Part shown: positions 8,209 through 15,470 of the stretch, piece after piece
Layout of the letters: each line of letters starts with the position of its first letter
Position numbering within the stretch: the first letter of the stretch is position 1
Source: Deltaproteobacteria bacterium
GTDB lineage: Bacteria > Desulfobacterota > Desulfobacteria > Desulfobacterales > Desulfobacteraceae
Direction: 5' to 3'
DNA: 41,466 nucleotides
Assembly (NCBI GenBank): GCA_013151635.1
Contig: JAADHV010000075.1
Span: 1 to 41,466 of the forward strand
The notes under the pieces: model-generated
What the model saw: only the letters and a program-made list of their open reading frames with translations
Told to the model about the DNA's origin: nothing
The model's database searches: none
Made by a program: the position numbers and the translations under genes

Positions 8209-8233
8209 GCAACGTCAGCATGTTGCTTTTTTT
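8209..8233 (+). terminator. Probable intrinsic terminator
   Basis: GCAACGT (8209-8215) pairs with ATGTTGC (8220-8226), including one G-U pair, around a CAGC loop, and is followed by seven T residues. It reads on the plus strand and could stop transcription leaving the catabolic operon. An overlapping hairpin GCGAC/GTCGC (8194-8198 with 8206-8210) shares two bases with this stem, so the two structures exclude each other. A further small dyad GTTAGA/TCTAAC lies at about 8166-8183. I see nothing else in 8120-8287. Confidence 0.55.
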
Positions 8234-8287
8234 CAATCCAGAGCGCATAGATTTGACTCTCGTTTCTCCTTTATATTCCCCGAATTT

Positions 8288-8555
8288 CTAATAATGATAC
8301 TTGAGTTGCGCAATTAAAATCGTATTATTTTCACGTATTATTTTCAATGTTGTAAACAATCCGATGTTCATTATTAATTCTTCGTGACCAAAACCCAGAT
8401 AGATTGTGTTTAAGGGGCTCTGGCTTGCCAATTCCTTCATATTTATTCCGTTGAATATCTTTAATAAGTTTATTGATTCGTTTCATTATTTTTTTATCAG
8501 TTTTTTGCCAATACAGATAATCTTCCCAAGCATTTTCAGAAAATATCAGCTTCAT
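8288..8555 (-). pseudogene. yoeB: YoeB-type mRNA interferase toxin, C-terminus frameshifted
   Basis: The first 73 or so residues match the RelE-superfamily toxin YoeB closely, including GKPEPLKHNLSGFWSRR (with the Glu46 equivalent) and HRIVY (with the Arg65 equivalent). The present frame stops at 8331 after 74 codons. Continuing in another frame gives TILIAQLKYHY and a stop at 8288, which is the expected YoeB ending with the catalytic His-Tyr pair. The cause is a perfect 13-bp tandem duplication. Removing one copy restores a full-length YoeB of about 84 residues. As written the toxin lacks its catalytic terminus and should be inactive, while the antitoxin is intact. The start overlaps the yefM stop by 4 bases. 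Confidence 0.88.
8321..8346. repeat. 13-bp perfect tandem duplication inside yoeB
   Basis: CGTATTATTTTCA occurs at 8321-8333 and again at 8334-8346 with no mismatch. Thirteen bases is not a multiple of three, so the duplication shifts the toxin frame and creates the stop at 8331-8333. Perfect identity implies a recent event or a site able to expand and contract by slippage. Confidence 0.95.
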
Positions 8556-8803
8556 TCTATGAGGTCTCTTTCGTGCCCATGTCCAACTTTTAACTCTTCA
8601 ATTGAATCAATAAGTCTCTTAGCATTTTTGGGACTTTGCATAAGATAGGCAGTTTCAGTAAGTGATTCATAATCTTCAAGAGACATTAGGATTACAGCCT
8701 GATTGTTTTTTCGTGTTACGATAATCGGATTATGATCTTCACAAACTTGTTTCATTGTGCTTGCTAAGCTATTTCTTGCTGTTGTATATGATATTGCTCT
8801 CAT
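8552..8803 (-). CDS. yefM: YefM/Phd-family antitoxin
   Basis: An 83-residue antitoxin. The N-terminal DNA-binding Phd/YefM fold is clear in MRAISYTTARNSLASTMKQV and in PIIVTRKNNQAVILMSLEDYESL, both strong family signatures. The C-terminal tail from about residue 52 is the toxin-neutralising part. In the family it masks the YoeB active site and the dimer binds its own operator. The gene overlaps yoeB by 4 bases and lies downstream of two TGTACA sites. It appears intact although its partner toxin is frameshifted, a common state in decaying modules. Confidence 0.92.
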   Translation of the reverse strand: MRAISYTTARNSLASTMKQVCEDHNPIIVTRKNNQAVILMSLEDYESLTETAYLMQSPKNAKRLIDSIEELKVGHGHERDLIE

Positions 8804-8834
8804 TTGCCACCCTCCATTTACAATATTTGGTACA

Positions 8835-8852
8835 TGTACAATATATTGTACA
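8835..8852 (-). promoter_or_regulatory. yefM-yoeB operator, paired TGTACA boxes
   Basis: TGTACA occurs at 8835-8840 and 8847-8852, 12 bp apart centre to centre, in an AT-rich stretch 32 bases upstream of the yefM start. Known YefM operators use TGTACA core palindromes, so this is very likely the autoregulatory site. Upstream, 8853-9113 is AT-rich and holds no gene I can support. A hydrophobic minus-strand stretch (about 8978-9110) could be the tail of a lost membrane protein. Confidence 0.7.
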
Positions 8853-9113
8853 ATAGAATATAAGTCAAGTAAAACCCTAAAGGATTTTACCTTCTATACC
8901 TGCTTTTTTTGATACAGTATTTTTGAACATCTGTTGAATTATATTCAATTGATTCATTGCAATCTCGAAAATTATTATCGACGCTGGAAAGCAATTTTCA
9001 AAACCCATAACCCAAGAAGTATTAATGGGATAGAGAACGTAAAAATACCAAAATTCCCATGAACCTGTTCCCCATTTAGACTAAGGAATGAATACAAAAT
9101 AAATTGAACACAA

Positions 9114-9311
9114 TTATATTTTTTCAGGTACCACTCTATAATTCCATTGTCCCAGGTAATCATCAAAAATAATTTGATCAGGGATCAATCGGTTCTTGTA
9201 ATTCTTGGCTTGATATACGGTCAAAACACCATTGATCCCGTTAAAATCTTTAACCATTATATTTAACGCCCCAGATACTCTCATGCCGGTTCCGTAAAGC
9301 AGGCGGCCCAT
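9114..9311 (-). pseudogene. Tyrosine recombinase fragment
   Basis: The 65-codon frame reads LLYGTGMRVSGALNIMVKDF and then LTVYQAKNYKNRLIP. This matches the catalytic-domain region of phage/integron-type integrases that carries the first catalytic Arg (GMRVSGAL) and the beta-hairpin with the K-N-R motif. The N-terminal SAM-like domain and the HxxR...Tyr C-terminus are missing on either side. It is therefore a non-functional remnant, and evidence of past site-specific recombination in this region. Confidence 0.75.
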
Positions 9312-9349
9312 ATGTGTTAGCCGATATGTTGACTATCTACAATTCAAGC

Positions 9350-10027
9350 TTATTTGGTTTTTTCAAATTCGGCCATAATTTCTACGGCCGATAATACTCT
9401 CGCAAAGCCTTTACGTAAAACCTTTAATTCCATTTCGTGCATTTCAGGACTGTCTGTGGCATTCACATCACTACCGAAAACCACTTTATATCCCCTTTCA
9501 TAAGCCTGACGCGCAGTGGTACCGCAGCAAAAATTGGTCAGTGTTCCAGAAATAATCAGTGTATCTTTTTCCTGGTTATTAAGGATGGTATCAAGAGATG
9601 TATCATAGAATGCACCATACGAAGGCTTGTGGATAATAATCTCATTAGGCAGTGGTTTGAGTTCAGCACAGATTTTGCCATCCATAAACATTTTTGAACT
9701 ATCAAATTGAATCTTCGGGTACCCAATAGGCATAAATTTCGATGTTTTTGGTCGATCTAAACGATTATGGGTATTAGCAAAGGCTGTATAAATTACCGGA
9801 ATGGCTAACTGACGGCATTTTTCAATCAATCCTTTGACTTTCGGTATAATACGCGTACTTTCCGGTACCCAATAAGGTGAAGCATGGGGTTTGACAAATT
9901 CATCTTGCATATCAATCACAATCAATGCGCATTTCTGAACGATAACAGGAAAGTCAGCTGAATCCTGTTCATAGGCTGCCTGTGCTAAAGCAAGAACATC
10001 TTGTTCACTAAATTGTCTTTTTCCCAT
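9350..10027 (-). CDS. Cysteine hydrolase, isochorismatase family
   Basis: A 225-residue isochorismatase-like hydrolase with the full catalytic triad: Asp39 in VIDMQDEF, Lys134 in IHKPSYGAF and Cys167 in TNFCCGTTARQAYERGY. Such enzymes hydrolyse amides or vinyl ethers (nicotinamide, N-carbamoylsarcosine, isochorismate and others), and the substrate is not evident. The N-terminal 25 residues form a short helical extension. An AAGGA site lies upstream of ATG 10027. It stands alone between an integrase fragment and an IS remnant and appears intact, so it may have arrived with mobile DNA or be a survivor of deletions around it. Confidence 0.87.
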   Translation of the reverse strand: MGKRQFSEQDVLALAQAAYEQDSADFPVIVQKCALIVIDMQDEFVKPHASPYWVPESTRIIPKVKGLIEKCRQLAIPVIYTAFANTHNRLDRPKTSKFMPIGYPKIQFDSSKMFMDGKICAELKPLPNEIIIHKPSYGAFYDTSLDTILNNQEKDTLIISGTLTNFCCGTTARQAYERGYKVVFGSDVNATDSPEMHEMELKVLRKGFARVLSAVEIMAEFEKTK

Positions 10028-10072
10028 AATTTATTTCCTTTATTTGAATTTGACGGCTAAAAAAAACGAGTC

Positions 10073-10609
10073 TGTACCCTGTAATTGCATAAAAATATAA
10101 GTAAATTAGAAGTAAAAAAGCTTGAAATGGCCCATGAATAAAGGTTATAATTAGTTATCGAGACAAAAAACAACCCTGTTCAGGAGGCCACTCCAAAGTG
10201 AAGTCCAGTAAAACACAAATTTATACTAAATTCCATAAAATTCCTGAGATTCGATTCGAGGATCAACAGCTCACTTCCTTTTCAGGTCTTTTGGTTTTTC
10301 AACTATTGTTTAAGCGGCTTGATTTGAAAAAGAAACTCAAAAATTGCTTTTCCCATTTAAAGGTATCTCCAATTTTCGGTCACCACCTGATCAACGTCCG
10401 ACTGCCTGGAAATTTAAAAAATTGGATGCCATTCGTCATCAGATCATCCAAAGAGCTGGCCGGTTAACTCGACCTCAGGGAAAACTCACCCTTACAATGA
10501 GTCCAAACCCGGCGGTTAGAAAAAATTTACTGCATTTTATGGATGTGTTGCAAAAAGCAGCGTAAAAATGAAGTGATTTTTGAAAAATTTTATGCAACGC
10601 TGGGGTACA
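10073..10609 (+). mobile_element. IS1380-like element with internal deletion
   Basis: Imperfect terminal inverted repeats bound this 537-bp unit. The left end is TGTACCC-N5-TTGCATAAAA from 10073 and the right end, read in reverse, is TGTACCC-N5-TTGCATAAAA ending at 10609. Between them only the two ends of a DDE transposase remain. The unit lies in the 3' part of an IS200-like tnpA. No clear target duplication is visible. Family assignment rests on the transposase ends. Confidence 0.65.
10198..10565 (+). pseudogene. Transposase pseudogene, ends of an IS1380-type DDE transposase
   Basis: The N-terminal part reads IRFEDQQLTSFSGLLVFQLL and continues to about 10395, where it joins in another frame to a C-terminal part reading WKFKKLDAIRHQIIQRAGRL and ending LLHFMDVLQKAA at 10563. 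These are the two termini of IS1380-type transposases (usually over 400 residues). The catalytic DDE core, some 300 codons, has been deleted. It cannot transpose by itself, but with retained terminal repeats it might be mobilised in trans by a related full-length copy. Confidence 0.72.
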
Positions 10610-10945
10610 CAGTATCCCCCTGGACCAAAATTTATTACCCCAATAAGGTTTGTCCTTTAACTTCTTAAATTTATTAAACACCCTTATTGCACTTCTACCT
10701 TTGATTGTGCCAACATAATCTGATATTGAAACCTTGGGAGGAACCATCACAAGCAGGTGAACATGGTCGATCTGAATATTCAGTTCAACTATTTCACAAC
10801 CTTTTTGTTCCGAAAATGCTCTTATACAATTATCCACCTCTACCGCAACCGGTCCGTTCAAGATTCTATATCAATACTTGGGAACCCAAACGACATGATA
10901 TTGGCAATGCCATATCGTTTGTGATAACTTTCGAAATCGGCTCAT
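10610..10945 (-). pseudogene. tnpA: IS200/IS605-family TnpA transposase remnant
   Basis: From ATG 10945, with AAGGAG upstream, the frame reads MSRFRKLSQTIWHCQYHVVW and reaches an in-frame TGA where family members have Arg (VPKYRYR). It then continues through LNIQIDHVHLLVMVPPK, which contains the HUH metal-binding pair, to YWGNKFWSRG. The gene is broken there by an extra G and the end of the IS1380-like remnant, so the catalytic Tyr helix is lost. Two independent lesions make it a clear pseudogene of the Y1 single-strand transposase. An open part begins again after the stop at about 10861. Confidence 0.85.
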
Positions 10946-11032
10946 TTGTTACTCCTTGGTCTGTTGTTGTGGCGACAACTTGATCTTTGAGTAACATTGA
11001 GCCGTACAGATGGCAAAGCCACTGCACTCTGA

Positions 11033-11051
11033 CCTGGTCCTGAGGACCAGG
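11033..11051. repeat. 8-bp perfect hairpin, possible IS200 subterminal palindrome
   Basis: CCTGGTCC (11033-11040), TGA loop, GGACCAGG (11044-11051). It lies upstream of the tnpA remnant, where IS200/IS605 elements carry the left-end hairpin recognised by TnpA. It is also 15 bases past the stop of the minus-strand coiled-coil gene, so it may act as that gene's transcript end, although no T-run follows on the minus strand. Confidence 0.45.
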
Positions 11052-11065
11052 GTTTCTACATTGGA

Positions 11066-12250
11066 CTAAAAATGATTCTTGGCAAGTTCCTTTTTAACCT
11101 CGTTGATGCGGGTAATAATATTCTTCATTTTTACAGAACTTTTATCTACTGCTTTCAAATAGCGTGTTGAGTTTTTATCCAGCTCATCAATCCTTTTCCA
11201 GCTTATAAACCACGCCGAAATATCATATGCGGAACCAATGATATTCTGAGTAGCTTTTGCTACAGTCTTTACCTCTTTACTAACAATAGGCACCGCTTCA
11301 ATCGCTGAAACAAGGCCCTTCCCGATATCTTCCCAGGTATGTTTGTTAGTCTTTGCCCAATCAGTAAAATTTTTTGTTTCGATCAAATCTTCAATTTTTT
11401 CAATTTCATTAACTCGATTTGTATTGTTTTTAAATTTCCACTTAATGAGATTAAAGAGCTTTTCATTCAAAATATCTTTAACAAAATTATGTGCCCGGGC
11501 TTCAGCATGGCTCACCGCCAGACTGGCTTCATCCTGCCATTCATTAAATAGCTTGTTATTTAATTGAATATTACCGATTAATCTCTTTAAAACCATTTTG
11601 GTAATTTCTAATTCTGACCGCAATTCATTTAGTTTCTTCATAAGCTCTTTTTCCCTTAAAAGGGCTTTCTTGGCCAAAACAACCGTATTCACTAAAGATT
11701 TTTCAGCCTTTTGTGATGGTGCTGATACAGCCCCCGAATTAAAATGGCCAATATGTTGTATGCTGACTATAACCTTCTGATAATCCGTAGGTTTATTCCG
11801 ATAATATATAAGTTGATCCTTTAATTTTCTTAAATTGTTTTCCGATACCTGCTGCGATTCCTGTGCCTGAGATACTACTTGCTTATAATGAGCTGGCTTA
11901 GTTTCACGAAAACTTTCAGCATCCGCTACTTTTTGTTTAGCCTCTTGCACTGCTTGTATATTACGGTCTAAAGCTAAATTCGCTTCTACAGAAACAACAG
12001 CCGCAGCACCCACTGGTACTGCTAACCCGTTAGGTACAGCCTCGGGATAGTCAACTTTACCTAAAGAATCTGAATTGGGGCTGGCGATCGGTTCGGGCAA
12101 TCCTTCGGGGCCAATGGCACCGGTCATTGCCTGAGCGCTTTTTTCCGCTAGATCACGCGCGGTTTCAAGATCTCCGTCACAAGCAGCACCGGCTGCCTGT
12201 TCCGCTAAAGCCGTACTGACTCCAACCTGCTTCATTACATCCTTTGTCAC
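11066..12250 (-). CDS. Unknown coiled-coil protein, probable C-terminal part of a split gene
   Basis: I do not recognise this 394-residue ORF. It begins with GTG at 12250 without a good ribosome-binding site. An Ala-rich N-terminal segment with AEQAAGAACDGDLETARDLAEKS is followed by a Pro/Gly linker and a small hydrophobic patch (LAVPVGAAAVVSV). A long charged helical region from about residue 95 to 230 is probably coiled coil. The C-terminal 100 residues include AVPIVSKEVKTVAKATQNIIG. Translation of the same frame upstream of GTG gives a sensible stretch (VVFDKKEGNAWIKTESDSVV) that joins the end of the preceding lipoprotein gene by a -1 shift. The two ORFs are therefore probably one gene. 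No enzymatic motif is seen. Confidence 0.6.
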   Translation of the reverse strand: MTKDVMKQVGVSTALAEQAAGAACDGDLETARDLAEKSAQAMTGAIGPEGLPEPIASPNSDSLGKVDYPEAVPNGLAVPVGAAAVVSVEANLALDRNIQAVQEAKQKVADAESFRETKPAHYKQVVSQAQESQQVSENNLRKLKDQLIYYRNKPTDYQKVIVSIQHIGHFNSGAVSAPSQKAEKSLVNTVVLAKKALLREKELMKKLNELRSELEITKMVLKRLIGNIQLNNKLFNEWQDEASLAVSHAEARAHNFVKDILNEKLFNLIKWKFKNNTNRVNEIEKIEDLIETKNFTDWAKTNKHTWEDIGKGLVSAIEAVPIVSKEVKTVAKATQNIIGSAYDISAWFISWKRIDELDKNSTRYLKAVDKSSVKMKNIITRINEVKKELAKNHF

Positions 12251-12303
12251 AACAGAATCAGATTCTGTTTTTATCCAGGCATTTCCTTCTTTTTTATCAA
12301 AAA

Positions 12304-14364
12304 CTACTCCGCCTCTACATCAAGAAACATGTTGTCAGTCTCGCCACTTTTCTTACTAACATAGCTGACAGTAACAAATCCTATTACTTCTTTCGGCACC
12401 GGATTATTAAAAGGGTGATACTGCGGTACATCTGCCTCAATCTTATTATTTTTTATCCAGCGCGCAAAAGCTATAATCTTCTCAGCCTCTCTCATAACAT
12501 GCAGGCTTGGATAAATTCTGGCATAGTTATCATAGTTGTGCGTAAGCCTATCAGCGTAAAGATTAAGCGCCTTTTTCATAAAAGCCGAATTTCTGTTTGA
12601 ACCCAATGGTTCAAAACCTATGGACAAATCAGCTTTTGCAAAATATACACTTCCATTATTATCAAGCACCTTTAAGTCCACATTCCCAGGTTTTATCCAA
12701 GCTCTTTGCAATCCTTCATCGGGAAGCAATACACCCTGACGCTCTGCTTCTCTAGTGAGAAATTCTGATGCAAATTCATGCCCCGGAACAGAAAGCGCCT
12801 CAGGGCTAAGGGCCGAAATATACTTTAAAGCATAATCAGCATTAAACATTATCCGGGCCAAAGGCGAATCAGGCTTGCGGCCATAGAGTTTAACGCCGCA
12901 AGTAGCAAGCGGAAGTTGTTTGTATACTTTGTGAAGAAATTCCTGAGAAAAAACAAAGCTTTGAAAAACATATTTCTGCAAAGCTTTTTTTGCCAGAAAT
13001 TCATAGCGGCCTTCAAGCATCTCCGCTAATTTCTCATCATAACTGTATCCTTGTCTGTATCGATCTGCCAGAGCATCTACCTTTTCCGCCGGAGCGCCAA
13101 ACCCTTTGAGTAACGCGCTGTAATAAAGAGCAAACATACGCCGGGCGGCAGTTTCAGCAGTAATTCGCCGTGCATCCATATCATCCCGTATGGTAAAAAT
13201 CTCCTTTTGAACATTAAGAAGCCTGTAAAGACGCTGTTGGGTCCAATTGCTTATGCTTCCCTCTCTGAATTCTTTCTGCATACGGGAAAAAACTATAAAG
13301 GCCTTACCAAATCTTTCTTCTACCCCAACTTTTGCCAGAAGTTTGCCAAGGAAATTTTCCATCCGTTCATAAGCTTGATTAGTAATGAGCCTTGCGTGAG
13401 GGTCAAATTTAAGATACTCTTCGAACTCTTCCGGTTCAATGCCCATCTCCTGTTTCATCCTTTTAAGAACCACCGCTTTCTCAGGCATTGAATCATTTGA
13501 GTTCAAAATACTCATACCCATATTTACCATCCATTTTTTACCGTATTCGACATCGTTGCTTATACGCTGCATTTCCGGATTCATAAAATCTTTGATTTTG
13601 CGTATAGAAGATAAAGAGCTTTCAAGATCCAGAGAAAATTCAGGATACGGATCATTTAACGCATCTGCCAGTAAATCGTAATACGGTATTGGACCAGAAG
13701 GATAACGGGAATCGTAAGTACCGACAAAAATTACCTTGTTTGTCTGAGGATCGACGAATATATATTTCAGCACATTTATTTCTTTAAGCCTCCGGCCTAA
13801 AGAATCCGGAGGAGAATAATTAACCTTACGGGTAGCATAAAATAAGTCAGCATTAGAAGTTTGTCCTTTACCACCGCCGGTAGTTACAGCCCCCGGCCGC
13901 AAAGAAGACAGCATAACACCTAAGCGAGGAACAACACTAAAAGAAGGAAGATGAACCAAGAGACGTTTTTTTATTCCATTTCTCTCAACCATGATAAGAT
14001 GTGTTCCTGCTCGTGAAATTTTAATATAATTCAAAAAACTCTGAAGACCCAAATGCTTGTGTCCATCGATATTGAAAATTACATCCCCTTTTTCCAGGCC
14101 GGCTTGATCTGCAGCAGAACCGGGTATAACAGATACTACCAATACCCCGCCTTCTCTTTGGCTTTTATACTCTTGATAGTCATACTGTTTAGATCTTCGC
14201 CCAGTTCTCCTATTTATAATTCTATTAGTCACAATTGTAGCAGGGCCCGGTACAGGTTGATTTGTGCCTTGTTTGGTTACAGGTGGAGGGTTTTTTGGCT
14301 TTTGCTGAAGTGTGGCACATCCAATAAATAAGGTGCATAAAATTATTACTATTAGCTTTTTCAT
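12304..14364 (-). CDS. PDZ-domain lipoprotein of unknown function
   Basis: A 686-residue exported protein. The N-terminus is a lipoprotein signal with a positive start, hydrophobic core and lipobox LFIGC (Cys16), so it should be membrane-anchored outside the cytoplasm. A Pro/Arg-rich linker leads to a PDZ domain at about residues 72-144 with GSAADQAGLEKGDVIFNIDG. The next region contains LKYIFVDPQTNKVIFVG and YYDLLADALNDP, faintly like DUF1598 proteins, a tentative match. The remaining 400 residues are helical, then strand-rich, with no protease triad. AAGGAG precedes ATG 14364. The gene appears cut at its 3' end by a frameshift. It may be a surface scaffold or an export partner. Confidence 0.75.
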   Translation of the reverse strand: MKKLIVIILCTLFIGCATLQQKPKNPPPVTKQGTNQPVPGPATIVTNRIINRRTGRRSKQYDYQEYKSQREGGVLVVSVIPGSAADQAGLEKGDVIFNIDGHKHLGLQSFLNYIKISRAGTHLIMVERNGIKKRLLVHLPSFSVVPRLGVMLSSLRPGAVTTGGGKGQTSNADLFYATRKVNYSPPDSLGRRLKEINVLKYIFVDPQTNKVIFVGTYDSRYPSGPIPYYDLLADALNDPYPEFSLDLESSLSSIRKIKDFMNPEMQRISNDVEYGKKWMVNMGMSILNSNDSMPEKAVVLKRMKQEMGIEPEEFEEYLKFDPHARLITNQAYERMENFLGKLLAKVGVEERFGKAFIVFSRMQKEFREGSISNWTQQRLYRLLNVQKEIFTIRDDMDARRITAETAARRMFALYYSALLKGFGAPAEKVDALADRYRQGYSYDEKLAEMLEGRYEFLAKKALQKYVFQSFVFSQEFLHKVYKQLPLATCGVKLYGRKPDSPLARIMFNADYALKYISALSPEALSVPGHEFASEFLTREAERQGVLLPDEGLQRAWIKPGNVDLKVLDNNGSVYFAKADLSIGFEPLGSNRNSAFMKKALNLYADRLTHNYDNYARIYPSLHVMREAEKIIAFARWIKNNKIEADVPQYHPFNNPVPKEVIGFVTVSYVSKKSGETDNMFLDVEAE

Positions 14365-14387
14365 GGGTTTCTCCTTTTGTTTTTTGC

Positions 14388-14534
14388 CTAATTAATTACC
14401 ATTGGTGCCCCGGTTATCAGCGTGAGCGCAAAAGGCCATGAAATATTTTCGTCCTTTACTATACCGGCGATACACAGAGCACTGAGAGATACAGGGATTA
14501 AGGCGATATAACCTGTTAGGTAACTTTTGAACAT
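14388..14534 (-). CDS. 48-residue membrane micro-protein
   Basis: The frame starts MFKSYLTGYIALIPVSLSAL and ends TLITGAPMVIN, giving two hydrophobic stretches separated by a short charged turn (KDENISW). It has a GGAG site 10 bases before the ATG and lies 23 bases before the PDZ lipoprotein gene. Its TGYIALIPV motif is echoed by TSGIALIPF in the preceding micro-ORF. No family is recognised. Coding status is supported by the ribosome-binding site and hydrophobic composition only. Confidence 0.5.
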   Translation of the reverse strand: MFKSYLTGYIALIPVSLSALCIAGIVKDENISWPFALTLITGAPMVIN

Positions 14535-14537
14535 TAT

Positions 14538-14651
14538 TTATTTTTTCTCCATTATTAAATGAAAAGGGATTAAAGCGATCCCTGATGTATAAAATGTAAC
14601 GGCGATTATAGCCGCTATTATAAACCCAATAACCGACTTTATTTCTATCAT
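14538..14651 (-). CDS. 37-residue membrane micro-protein
   Basis: This frame reads MIEIKSVIGFIIAAIIAVTF and ends LIPFHLIMEKK, one clear transmembrane helix with a basic C-terminus. The GGAG of the next ORF lies within its last codons, implying translational coupling. A TTG or upstream extension (SFSPIALGLY) remains open and would lengthen it. Function is unknown. With the following ORF it heads the cluster that leads to the PDZ lipoprotein. Confidence 0.42.
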   Translation of the reverse strand: MIEIKSVIGFIIAAIIAVTFYTSGIALIPFHLIMEKK

Positions 14652-14685
14652 ATATAACCCCAAAGCAATAGGTGAGAATGAAGGA

Positions 14686-14714
14686 TAAGTAAATGCTTTT
14701 TTGCCTTTTGTCAA
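14686..14714 (-). promoter_or_regulatory. Possible promoter for the PDZ lipoprotein cluster
   Basis: On the minus strand TTGACA (14714-14709) is followed 17 bases on by TACTTA (14691-14686), a weak -10, in A-rich DNA. It lies 35 bases upstream of the first micro-ORF. Confidence 0.3.
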
Positions 14715-14749
14715 GGAACTGATCCTACCCCGATATTGTACACACTAAG

Positions 14750-14782
14750 TTAACCCCAATGTTGGGGTTAAGCCTCTATAAT
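14750..14782. promoter_or_regulatory. 10-bp palindrome next to a consensus -10 box
   Basis: TTAACCCCAA (14750-14759) and TTGGGGTTAA (14762-14771) are perfect inverted arms around TG, followed at 14777-14782 by TATAAT on the plus strand. It could be an operator, or the end of a decayed insertion sequence. A short plus-strand frame after AAGGAGG (about 14804) reads [14 protein letters not shown] before stopping, a possible transposase start. From 14840 to 15000 I see no intact gene. Confidence 0.45.
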
Positions 14783-15003
14783 GAAAATTAAGGAGGCCAG
14801 CAATTGTTGGAATATGCGGTAACCTGTCCTGATTGTTCGAGACAGCCTGCCTGATTGGTTCAAATGCAAAGCACTCGCCTTGGGGGGTTGCACTTAACGA
14901 GACACAACGAATGGCGTTGGAAGCAGATGCCACATTTTACACAAAAAAGGAGAATGCCAGCGAAAAAGGTATAGACAACTTTAAAGCAAGTCGTTATCAA
15001 CGT

Positions 15004-15470
15004 TAAACATCACATCTGACGGCCATGTCCCACTGAGTTATAAACTCTTTGACGGTAATACTTCTGATGATGTGACCCATATGTCAAACTGGAATGCCCT
15101 GCGCGCTTTATTGGGAAAAGAAAATGTCCGGTGGGAAAAAGCCTTTGAAGTTGAAAATACCCGAAAAAAGGGGATGTTTAATATCTACAAAACCTATGAA
15201 CTCCAACCGGATAAAAAAGGCTTCAGGAACATTTTTGTACATAGCAGTTCAAAGCAACTGGATGATGAAAAAAAACGGCAAAAAAGGATAAAGAAAGCAT
15301 TGTCCGAATTAGAAGCGTTATCCCCTAGGCTAAACGCCTATCATTTAAAGACAAAAAAACAAATGGGTATTCAAATATGAAATTGAATGGGCATTAAATG
15401 AACAAGCTATTGTTGAAGCCCGCTAAGGCTGATTCATGGGCTCCCTCAAGCTTTTTTACTATTAATTTCC
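15004..15470 (+). pseudogene. IS1634-type transposase remnant
   Basis: The plus-strand frame from about 15004 reads ITSDGHVPLSYKLFDGNTSD and THMSNWNALRALLGKE, a typical segment of IS1634-family DDE transposases. It then jumps without the catalytic core to a basic region with FRNIFVHSSSKQLDDEKKRQ, and stops at 15380. A shift of frame at 15364 restores WVFKYEIEWALNEQAIVEAR and a second shift at 15424 restores KADSW. The N-terminus is missing and there are at least two frameshifts and an internal deletion, so it is dead. It marks the right edge of the accessory region before the ribosomal operon. Confidence 0.72.

Noticed and set aside
8975-9166. Hydrophobic 63-codon minus-strand ORF
   Set aside because: Its start lies inside the integrase fragment and it has no ribosome-binding site. 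It could be the tail of a lost membrane gene but cannot be supported as a CDS.
10705-10983. Plus-strand 92-codon ORF
   Set aside because: It is antisense to the IS200-type tnpA remnant, whose HVHLLVMVPPK motif is decisive.
12244-12600. Plus-strand 118-codon ORF
   Set aside because: It is antisense to the lipoprotein gene and without recognisable features.
14745-14933. 62-codon minus-strand ORF
   Set aside because: It runs through the palindrome and a decayed plus-strand region and shows no family motif.
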